Assembly: GCA_003254885.1 (NCBI GenBank)
Contig: QANT01002527.1
Location: forward strand, 1-26,673
DNA length: 26,673 nucleotides
From: Purshia tridentata
Taxonomy: Eukaryota > Streptophyta > Magnoliopsida > Rosales > Rosaceae
Reading direction: 5' to 3'
The stretch's first letter is position 1. Each line of letters begins with the position of its first letter. The position numbers and the translations under genes are program-made. Of the stretch, positions 18,367 to 26,673 are shown one piece after another. Below the pieces are notes generated by a model. The model was not told the origin of the DNA, ran no database searches, and was given only the letters and a program-made list of their open reading frames with translations.

Positions 18367-21300
18367 GTTGAATGATTAATGATTATGCAGAAGAAAGAAC
18401 GTGCAGTGCAAGTAGTAGTCGCTGGAAAGCCAAATGTGCATGCCATGTGCCTAGCTGCATAAATTAATTCAAAGGCATGCAGTTTCGAACTTTCATATAT
18501 ATATGCTGCTACTGAATAATGTACACTAGTACACGTTACAACTTACATATATAGTCATGAGTCGGTCCAAGTACTCCAACATTATTCTTGGAATTAATTC
18601 CAAAGCCATAATTATGAATTCAAGAATACAAAGTGCTTTCAAACTGGCACGCGTAGTATCCTACCCTTCATCTATCATATATAACATGATTCTTGGAATT
18701 GCTACCTAAAGATATATTATATATAGTCTGCATATGACATGATGACCCTTTGGAAATTATATGTAAACTAGTACTCGATCGCTATCTTCCATCTTCATTT
18801 AAATAAATATATACTGCTCATGAAAGAATATAATTGAAGAAAATATATGCACATTAACTGTCACAAAATTCCTAGCTAGCCAATCATGAAGTCCATCCAG
18901 CAATGTTATATACATGTAATTAATTCCTGCGTACGTACGTAGCTGGCAACGCAATAAGTCAATTGACATAATGATATATATTATAGCCTGGCATAAAATG
19001 GGCACTATATATAGTATATATGCTTTTAAAAATACTAAGCTGTAAAGCCGGCCTTCCACCTCCCCCTTATTTATTCTCTTTTATAAATATATGGCAGCTG
19101 CTAGCCTGCTACATACGTACGGGTTTCTTATTGTTGGAATATTAGTTACCAATTTAATTAGCATATACAATAAGCTTAATATATGATCGTCATGCATTAG
19201 ATTAATCCGAGTGAGTTCATTCTAAATAACCCAAATATAAATTAGCCAAAATGATGATATCAAAAACAAAAGTACTGTGTACTCTTATTATATATACATA
19301 GTTATCCTTCCTCATGCAAATTCAGCTATGCAAGAATTGCTTGCTTTCCCTAATTATCTGAATGATTAATTCATCAACTACGAAAAGGTCGAATTATTAA
19401 GCGCATAACCCAATTGGTAAATATCGTAACATAACACATTCAGTCAATAATTAAGTATAATATATATGATAAGAAGACATTTATATACATAGTAATATAA
19501 TATTGAAGATTAATCTCTGTGGAAACTTTTTAAAGTGATATGGATTTGCAGATCAGAATAGATACATACATTATATAATTAGCTGAAAATTGTAAATGAT
19601 ATTATTCTCTTATCTTTTATATCGTCTACTGAAACTTTCCTCTAGTGTAATTATCTCTAAAGATTATAGATGTGTGTGTACAGTAAAAAGAGCATCAATT
19701 CTCAAGGATATACATTTGAGGTTGTCTTAATTTAGTAAAGTAGAGAGTGAGTTATTATGTACCAAAAGAAGTAGATAGTGGGTTGGTCACACAATTCGGC
19801 GAAAGATTCATATATATCGTAATTAATAATAAAAAAGCTTAAATAAAATTAATTAAGGAAGGTTACTAAGTCTGAATGGTGTCAAAAATACGTCCTGGTG
19901 ACGCATCCAGTGCAGTGCAGGCAGCAGTACGTCCATCCATTGCAGTGCAGTGCCACCTCATCTTTTCATTGTCCATTTCTGCTTGTTTTCTTTCATTCGC
20001 CGCATCCATGCATGCATCGTTTATGGGGGTCCACATTCCACATTTTACTGCGTCACTCACTCAGTACACCACAATCAATCAAAATTTATTTTCTTAATTC
20101 AACTCTATTTCTTCAAAGTTCACAAGCAAATATATATACACGTAATGAATAATAATCATTTCTTAATTGTTGGATGTTTAACATGTCATGTAATAAGGCT
20201 GTGAAGAAGAATCAAGGATGATTCTCTTGTGCGGAACAAGAGTTGTTGAAAAAATACAAACTAAAAGGTGCAAGGAGGGGACTCACTAGTCTGTGCAAGG
20301 GGAGTCTACTAATTGGTATAAGAAATTTTGTTTTGTAACTTCTTTCCACAAAAGAAAAGAATCTTAATAATTAAATAGAGACATATTATGTATCAAAAGT
20401 ACATATTCAATCATGATTCTAGTTAGTCAATGTAATTCACAATTTGACAATATATATATAAGGAATATTTTCTAAATTAATTACTTAACTCTAAATTAAA
20501 TGTGTGGTCTAGATTTAGTACTCAACAACCAATAAATTTTCTTGTAGGGTCTTTAATTAAGCAGTGTATCCTCCCACTCCCACCACTTATTTTCCATGAT
20601 TAATTGCTTGAATAACTGAGACCAGCTTTAGGCTAATCATATGTCATTAGACTCATTACTTATATAGTCAGAATCAGAGTTGTATATATCATACATATTT
20701 GGGGGCAATGGCCGGGCGTCCCCAAAATAAGCTCGTCCACCTTACAAAGTAATGTAAAATATGTTTGGTAAGTGTCCCTACCAAAATGATTTCATTAATG
20801 CAGATTAATTAACTCAGTTAATCCCTGCTTTATGTATTAATATAGGACTACCGTACATAACAAGTGCATGCACAACAGTACAACTCAGTTTTTCAGAAAA
20901 GTAGTGATCCTGTTTAGCTTTGTTAAGTTAAGAATAAGAGACAGAAAAATAGATATATATAAACAGAGAAAGTTAATGGAAAGGGTTAAGTGGACCAAAT
21001 GGTAGTTCGTGTTTTGGCCCGGCACAATTCATTAACATTTGGAGCTCAGGACATAATTAATGTTTTTCTTGGTAAACCACTGTAATTAATTAATTTTTCC
21101 TAGCCACTTTGTTAGTTCAAATTAATGCTATATTAGCATGGAAGGATGATAAAAAAAAATTCGAAATTTGTTTATTATGTATGATGGTTACACGATATAG
21201 AAGCTCGACTTAATAAGAATTAATGAATATGAAATCCATTAATATTTGCACCTCATTTTATTTACTACACCCAAATATTGTGAGTCCTAATTAACTTTAT

Positions 21301-22340
21301 ATATGTCGATACACACAAAAACCCCTCAAATTGACACACAAAAAACACCCATATGGAAAATGTAGTGATCTATTTTTATCTCAAGGAGAAAGGGTACGTG
21401 TCACTAGAACCTAGAGGTCAAAGACCATGCGTGAAATTTAAGCTATTCATAGTATGTTATCACCAAATTTTGTAGCATACTTATGCTTTTTACCCTAATT
21501 AAAGAGAGGTAGTTAGACTTTGTATTGTTCCATTGATTCTTGTTTGTGCTCAAATCAGTTTAATTGCCCTATCAAAACAAAGTCTAATTAAGGGCCACCT
21601 TTAACATATACTATTTATTTTGAAGTAATATATGGTACGTACATTTATTTGAAAAGAGTTATCAAACCCACCCACCTAGAAATCTTTGACAAGTTTTATT
21701 AGAAGACGTACAAAAACAAAAGCATCTTTGACAAGTTTCAGTTATGTATTCTTGCATGGTAAGCTAGCTTGCTCTAAATTTCCTCTTCAATGTCAATCTA
21801 AATTTCAACTGACCCCAAGCCCAGATCTCTTGGCTTCTTGCTAGCTTTGTAATCAATATAATTACACTAATTATAGTCCATATACAGGAGTATTTTGACA
21901 TGAACTCATGAACTGCTTCAACCTTACTCGATCAATCTGTAATATATTATAGCCCAAACCAGCAGTACTACGTACTCATACAGAGTTATAGGATGGGGAT
22001 ACCTAATGCACATTAGGTGGGTGATGTTTAAGGCATTAATCATGGTGTGATTGTTAATTAGGTGGGAAAAGCACAGCTTGATTTATGCACTAGCTATCTA
22101 GGCTAGCTTATCCACTTTGGACTCTTAAATCGTTGGTGGGTTCAATGGGAGTTATGATAGTTTCTTTATCAATGGGTTTATTAACTGCCGGATTATGTGC
22201 ATGTTGATCTGTCTTACTTAGTAATGAGATTAACTTTTTTTGTTTATTTTCAACAAAAAATTATAATAGTTTTCGATTTTTATAATGCTGAACACAGTTT
22301 CATTTTCCACACCGAAAGCCAATAAAATATTAATCTACAA

Positions 22341-22640
22341 AGGTGACACTTTCTCCTTCAGCCTTGAGCTACCACCGTCAAAACAGCGTTACCCATGCCA
22401 AGCCACCTAAACTATCATCCATGCGAATTGACGGAAACACCCTCACCAGAAAACCGCATGGACAAATGTGTCCCTCCAACCGGAAATCACGTAAATTACA
22501 GTACAGAGACACACAGTCCAACCGGTCGTATCGTGTCAGATATCTTCCAGATCCGTTTCGGACGTTACAACCCCCAAAATTAATACAGTCCCAATTCCGT
22601 AATTTTACACCAATTTCGTGTCCGGTTTGTTTAGCACTCT
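22341..22640. other. GC-richer block of unknown function
   Basis: About 300 bases with clearly higher G+C than the surrounding DNA. A 99-codon open frame runs through it on the + strand (22343-22642), but the predicted peptide is rich in Pro, Ser, Arg and His, looks compositionally random and matches nothing I know. It could be promoter or leader sequence of a transcript running toward the SAUR gene, or an old gene fragment. It lies more than 500 bases beyond the SAUR stop codon. Confidence 0.3.
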
Positions 22641-23197
22641 GAAACTACAAGAAATTTTTTGGACTGCTTGTTTGGATGCCAGAAAATGCTAAAACAGAGA
22701 AAACAGATCACAAGTTCACAACCCAAAAAGGCTTCAATATTAGACATTACCCTTCGTTTATAGAGACAATCCCAAACAGAAAATTCAAATTTAAATAAAA
22801 ACTTGAAATTAATTGGCATACAAGGAATCCCAGTTCTCGTTACATTTCACTTATTGCTCCCATATTTCTCGGGAACCAAGCAGGAAATATAACTAAAAAA
22901 AGTAACACAATTGGGACAAAAAAAACAAAACAAAGTATTTCATTTTTGCCATGAAGTTTCAGTTATACAGAGAGCACTAGCACTCTAGCAGTAGTATTCT
23001 TTCCCTTTACACCAAAAAAAAAAAAACTAAAAACTCTGATCCTCCTCCACCTCCAACTCCAAGCCCAGGACTTTACTCTTTTCGCTTCGTTTCGATCGAA
23101 AACGATATTTACAAAAAAGGCCAAAACATCCCCCTAAATTACCAAATCTACCAAGATCGATTTCCCTCGTAAAAACAAAAACCGCCAACGCTTCAAT
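22641..23197 (-). other. SAUR 3' flank including probable 3' UTR
   Basis: This is the downstream side of the minus-strand SAUR gene. The first 60 bases after the stop contain a DST-like motif. Further on there is a T-rich run (A-rich on the + strand near 23015-23030). No other gene is seen. Two related phrases, CTGCTTGTTTGGATGCC on the + strand (about 22665) and CTGCTTGGTTCCCGAGAAAT on the - strand (about 22868-22887), are inverted relative to each other and of unknown meaning. Confidence 0.4.
23140..23165 (-). promoter_or_regulatory. DST-like mRNA instability element in SAUR 3' UTR
   Basis: On the - strand, 33-58 bases after the stop codon, GGA, GTAGATT and GTA occur in that order. Classic SAUR transcripts carry a downstream element with conserved GGA, ATAGATT and GTA blocks that makes the mRNA short-lived. 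The middle block differs in its first base and the spacing is not exactly canonical, so this is a candidate only. Confidence 0.35.
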
Positions 23198-23629
23198 TCA
23201 GGCGGGAGTTCCGTACAGAAACTCGTCGGAGATGGAGCTGAGGAGGTCGCGGAGGTCACGCGCCTGGGCGGCGCGTCCGAGCCTGAGCGCCTCGAGTACG
23301 CGCTCGAAGACGATCACGTGACAGGGGATCCGGAGCACGCCCTTCTGCTCGTAGCCATACTCCTGAGCCGACTTGTTGAGCAGCTCGATGAACACCGGGT
23401 GGTTCAGCAGCTCAGCGCTCACCACGAACCTCTCCATCTCGTCGCCGACGTAGACCGGAACGTGACCCTCGGGAACTGCCGCCTCGGCCGCCGAGGATCG
23501 CCGGCGACGCAGCTTCAGCACTCGGAAAGACTCGGTCCGGCGCGGCCGCTGGGAAGAGGAGTCGGGGCGCAGGAGGCAGTACTGGGACGAGTCGGCGACG
23601 CGCGAGAGCCGTCGGATCAACTGTTTCAT
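23198..23629 (-). CDS. SAUR family auxin-responsive protein, SAUR71/72-like, 143 aa, single exon
   Basis: SAUR proteins are small early auxin-response proteins; several inhibit PP2C-D phosphatases at the plasma membrane, which activates H+-ATPases and promotes cell expansion. The N-terminus MKQLIRRLSRVADSSQY is typical of the SAUR71/72 branch. The SAUR domain spans about 52-118: VPEGHVPVYVGDEMERFVV, then LLNHPVF, then LLNKSAQEYGYEQKGVLRIPC. A basic stretch RRRR (41-44) and a C-terminus DEFLYGTPA flank it. It lacks introns, as usual for the family, and is very rich in G+C (Arg, Ala and Leu codons ending in G or C) compared with its AT-rich surroundings. The ATG chosen starts the conserved N-terminus. 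It has a TATA box about 135 bases upstream and an AuxRE about 270 bases upstream. Assignment to the family is firm; to the subgroup, probable. Confidence 0.94.
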   Translation of the reverse strand: MKQLIRRLSRVADSSQYCLLRPDSSSQRPRRTESFRVLKLRRRRSSAAEAAVPEGHVPVYVGDEMERFVVSAELLNHPVFIELLNKSAQEYGYEQKGVLRIPCHVIVFERVLEALRLGRAAQARDLRDLLSSISDEFLYGTPA

Positions 23630-23701
23630 GTTTAATTGATGATGTTGCGGATCTGGAGCGTTGCAGAGAGAGAGAAGTGAGATTGAAGAGTTTTTGTTTT
23701 T

Positions 23702-23717
23702 GAGAGAGAGAGAGAGA
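23702..23717 (-). repeat. CT repeat in SAUR 5' leader
   Basis: A run of GA on the + strand, so CTCTCTCT in the transcript, 73-88 bases before the SAUR start codon. CT-rich leaders are common in plant genes. Confidence 0.7.
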
Positions 23718-23763
23718 TGATGAAGGAGAGTGGGTGGTGTGGGGGGTATGAAGGGGAGAGGGG

Positions 23764-23773
23764 AATATATAAA
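23764..23773 (-). promoter_or_regulatory. TATA box of SAUR gene
   Basis: On the - strand TTTATATATT lies about 135 bases upstream of the ATG, predicting a leader of about 100 bases that is CT-rich. Confidence 0.6.
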
Positions 23774-23797
23774 GGGCAGGAAAGGGAATAAAGAAAG

Positions 23798-23823
23798 GAG
23801 AGAGAGAGAGTGTGTGTGTGTGT
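23798..23823 (+). repeat. Compound (GA)n(TG)n microsatellite in SAUR promoter
   Basis: A GA run passes directly into a TG run, just upstream of the SAUR TATA box. Length variation here could alter spacing between the TATA box and the AuxRE. Confidence 0.85.
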
Positions 23824-23899
23824 AATGTAAGACATGGAAAGGTGATGATGAGAGAAGGTTGGGAGGTACAATTAGGCGTACTTGGCAGGTACAATAAGT

Positions 23900-23905
23900 G
23901 AGACA
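23900..23905 (-). promoter_or_regulatory. Auxin response element (TGTCTC)
   Basis: GAGACA on the + strand reads TGTCTC on the SAUR strand, the canonical AuxRE bound by ARF factors. It is 271 bases upstream of the SAUR start and about 130 upstream of its TATA box. A six-base match can occur by chance, but position and gene family agree. Confidence 0.6.
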
Positions 23906-24149
23906 GACTTTTCTTTTCTTTTTTTCTTTATTCTTGAAAATTAAAATATTACAAATCTTATTTTATTTTGGTAAATAATTCTTTTTTGTTTTTCTTTCTT
24001 GGTTGATATTGGTGTATTAATTAATAGCGCACAATGACTAGCAGGTAACAGTGGATGCTTGGCATTCATCTTCTTTAATCTGCCCTATTCTTCGTTTGTC
24101 TTGTTGCACTATTTTTGCTCACAATTTTCAACCATCCCCCTCAAACGTA

Positions 24150-24195
24150 GTTAACATGTGTAATTTTATTATTACACAATGTTAACCATGGTTAA
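24150..24195. repeat. Overlapping inverted repeats with GTTAAC motifs
   Basis: GTTAACATGTGTAAT (24150-24164) pairs with ATTACACAATGTTAAC (24171-24186) with one bulged base and a six-base loop. The right arm overlaps a perfect 14-base palindrome, TTAACCATGGTTAA (24182-24195). Three GTTAA copies therefore alternate in orientation about 520-565 bases upstream of the SAUR start; GGTTAA is also the core of GT-factor sites. Confidence 0.6.
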
Positions 24196-26201
24196 TGTGC
24201 AGAACGGAAACAAAAAATAATCTTGCATAAAATGGAGGATGAGTGCACATTTGGTTTGTCATTTAACACTTAATTGATGGTAAGATTGATTAGGGTTGTA
24301 AACAAAAAAAGTTGGGTGTGCAAATCATATTCATAATTTCAATTAGAGGATAATTAATTTTGGTGGCTTATGGAAACTGTGTGCGGCTCATAGTAGTAGT
24401 ACACATGTTAGCTTCAAAATTGAAGTAGTGATGAAGATGAAATTAAGCTTTTTAATGGAGATGGATTGTGGTAGCAGGGGAGGTGGATTTGAAATTGATG
24501 TATTCATTAATAGCTCAACATGCACAACACTTTGTATTGGGGTTTGACATGTGCCAAATTGCCAATCATTTGGTGCCACAAAATGGTGCTTTTGTAACAT
24601 ATTCCAACAACATTCCAAAATTCAAACATCACGGGATCGATTTTATGGCATGTTCGACATTTGTGCAAAGTGTGACAGAACAAAAGTTGGAAGGCTGCCT
24701 CAAATTTATCTCCCATTTCTCATTTACAACGAAAACAAAATCCCTTAGATTTTCTTGCAATTATATTAGCGGGTAAGTTAAATCTCTATTTTGGTGATTT
24801 CCATTATTGACTACTTTTTTATTTCTATAATAAGATTTCTATTATGGATAAGGGTTTTGCAGTTATTTTCTGTACAAATATCTATAAAAAATTTAATGAC
24901 AACACCGTTATCACACGTCTTAAACTATTCGTTATTTATTTCAACTATGAACATTCTGATTTCATGAACTTTAAGAATGGATACAACCAATGTAGGCCAC
25001 CATCGCCGCTATTGCATTTTTCCAAAACTCAGTTCAATACTTGAACAATGATTGGCTCAAAGCATCAACACTAGTAAATATGTCATTCGATATGTTTTTT
25101 TGTTGTATAAACTATAAATTATTAACTTATATATTATAATATAGTACAGTTTATAATTTAGGGTTTACCAAAATAATATTCTTTTGAATTGAATCTTTTC
25201 ACTCATTTTCAATTTTAGCATTGTTAAAAATGCATAAAGTAATAACCTACTAACTCTCATATTGTTCCTTATTACATGCACACATTAATAAATTATCAAA
25301 ACATTTTCAGTAGAACTCATAAAACAAAATTGTGAGAGAAGTTTTTCGTTTTGTTTTCTATTTCGTACGGGAAAAGTAGGCTTTTTTGTGCTACAAGTTG
25401 ATCATTATATTTTCAACCATTGCTTTATTCCACTTATTGGGGCGGGCTTGTTAAAAAACAAAAAGCGAGTAAGCTAGTGGAGAATTACATCGCCTTTATA
25501 ATATATCATGTAGAAATTTAATTTAAGATAATACTAGTGCATGTCATGATGCATCATCTAATAGTGACTTTGCACTTATATGTATGACCCATTGCTATAG
25601 ATAATATCATAATACCAATATATTCTTATTCACATCTATAGCAACGTACGAAATTTTAATTGGGTCAAATTAAAATTTAATATATAAAATTAAACCATTC
25701 AAATGAATTAAAGTATGCAATTAATTAAGTTGTTATCATTAGAAGTTTCTATAACAGCCACCTTAAAAGATTACAGCCATATTTGCCTAGAACCTACATA
25801 ATTTCAACTGCCTAATATACTTTTATAACATAAATGCAAATCTTATTTTGTAAACGAGCTTATGACTTATATGATTATGAGTACATACCCCACGGTGTAC
25901 CAAATTTGAATTATAATAAAACACTATATATTATCATAGATTCAAATTTCACACAAAAATTTAAAATATTAAAAAACATTTAAATTAATTGGTTAAAGTT
26001 TGTAGAAGCATGAATCTCGCAGGTAGAATTTCCACTTATACAAATATTAGAAGCTAGTGAAGCTAGATGTACAATAATTTTGGTACCACTTCTCTAATAA
26101 TGGTAGAGTCTACCTATACAAGTGTTTCACTTATATTAGATATGTGGTGCACATCTTATACTATAAATGAGAATATTATAAGTGTAAATCCACACAATTA
26201 T

Positions 26202-26216
26202 AAGAGCATTTCCAGT
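26202..26216 (+). repeat. Possible end of a dispersed repeat (GAGCATTTCCAGTCA motif)
   Basis: GAGCATTTCCAGTCA resembles the GAGCATCTCCA-type termini of common plant MITEs. No inverted copy of this motif appears between here and the window end, so any element would be truncated or extend past the window. Confidence 0.25.
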
Positions 26217-26673
26217 CATTTTTTAATATTTTTCTTCATTTTGAGAATAAATAAGGGGAAAGTCAGATTTGGAGAAGGGCATGCTAAAGTTGAAATTTTC
26301 CTTTATTTCTTTGTTTTGTTTGAGTTTATAGTCTAAATTTAATTATTGGAGTTTATGTAGAAATTAAGGAGTCTCATGCACTCAACTTAATTTGAGGAAA
26401 ATTTTAAATTAAAAAGATTTTAAAAAATGGTTAGAACTGTGTTTTATATTATTTTTTAAAATTTAAATTTAAAGAGAACTTTAATTTATAAATAAAATAA
26501 ATGTATTATAAAATAAGTAAATTAATAAGACAGTTAACACTACAGTGTGATATTAGAATGACACAAAAAATATAATTCACCAAATATTATATATTACGAA
26601 AGATGGTAGTAAAAAAGTAAAAAAGAAAAGAGAAAAATAAGAAAAAAGTTGGGCAAAAAGATTGGCGAGCGCA

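Larger units (their letters stand above)
16798..22340. other. Long AT-rich intergenic stretch, no gene supported
   Basis: Only short frames without recognisable domains are present on either strand. Visible structures are a TA microsatellite (16900-16924), GA repeat and triple GTTCAAAT (18324-18366), the 16-base palindrome TTGGAATTAATTCCAA (18588-18603), a less AT-rich block with repeated CAGTGCAGTGC (about 19890-20060), the small hairpin CTCTTGT / ACAAGAG (20224-20242), a 15-base direct repeat (21682 and 21724) and the hairpin ACCTAATG / CATTAGGT (22001-22018). I recognise no LTR, tRNA or known miRNA in it. Confidence 0.5.
23906..26673. other. AT-rich DNA upstream of SAUR to window end; no gene supported
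   Basis: The first kilobase is presumably distal SAUR promoter. Short frames such as the 102-codon one at 24468-24776 (+) have no recognisable domain. Bases 24150-24195 form a cluster of inverted repeats, and a dispersed-repeat-like motif begins at about 26202. The last 200 bases are A-rich. Confidence 0.5.

Noticed and set aside
14817-23197. Search for known conserved plant miRNA sequences in the long intergenic region
   Set aside because: None of the conserved families I could recall (for example miR156, 160, 164, 166, 167, 169, 172, 319, 390, 396) was seen; small hairpins there are too short or unmatched.
23318-23894. Large open frames overlapping SAUR (+ strand 23318-23635; - strand 23412-23894)
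   Set aside because: They are shadows of the GC-rich SAUR coding region and its CT-rich leader; the third frame carries the conserved SAUR protein.
24468-24776. 102-codon frame beginning MVAGEVDLKLMYSLIAQH
   Set aside because: No domain or family resemblance, AT-rich context and no promoter visible; likely chance.
1-26673. CRISPR arrays, prokaryotic operons, viral genes or a defence-like gene cluster
   Set aside because: No regularly spaced repeats, no compact co-directional small genes and no such protein families; the three real genes are ordinary plant nuclear genes.

Overview
The window is nuclear DNA from a flowering plant, most likely a eudicot. The evidence is AT-rich intergenic sequence, GT-AG introns of about 80-700 bp, a chloroplast-targeted Calvin-cycle enzyme with a plant gene structure, an intronless SAUR auxin-response gene, and plant promoter motifs (telo-boxes, site II elements, a G-box, an AuxRE). 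I cannot name the species; a rosid would fit, but that is a guess. There is no bacterial, viral or CRISPR content.

Layout. Bases 1-680 show no gene. Bases 689-1996 look like a non-autonomous Mutator-like (MULE) element: imperfect terminal inverted repeats, a 10-bp flanking duplication, and an interior that is partly GC-rich and partly a degenerate repeat. Bases 2008-4190 are AT-rich intergenic DNA with a nested hairpin and an orphan TATA/telo-box pair. The first gene, NOC3 (nucleolar complex protein 3), covers 4376-11370 on the + strand. I rebuilt it as 13 coding exons giving 847 aa in one open frame; one intron appears to be of the rare GC-AG class. About 1.06 kb downstream lies SBPase (sedoheptulose-1,7-bisphosphatase) at 12430-14816 on the + strand, 8 exons and 392 aa, with the redox-regulatory cysteine pair and a full G-box promoter.

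Bases 14817-23197 are about 8.4 kb with no supportable protein gene. They hold microsatellites, a probable MITE at 16590-16797, small inverted repeats and a few GC-richer blocks. A single-exon SAUR71/72-type gene lies on the - strand at 23198-23629. Upstream of it are a TATA box and a canonical AuxRE (TGTCTC on the - strand); downstream is a DST-like mRNA instability motif. From about 23906 to the end the sequence is AT-rich, with a hairpin cluster at 24150-24195 and what looks like the end of a dispersed repeat at about 26202.

The three genes do not form a pathway: one serves large ribosomal subunit biogenesis, one carbon fixation, one auxin-driven growth. Each promoter carries motifs that suit its gene: site II/telo-boxes for NOC3, a G-box for SBPase, an AuxRE for SAUR. 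I found no convincing undescribed system. The items most worth a second look are the MULE-like element and its interior, the GC-AG intron and the intronic G-quadruplex in NOC3, and the MITE.
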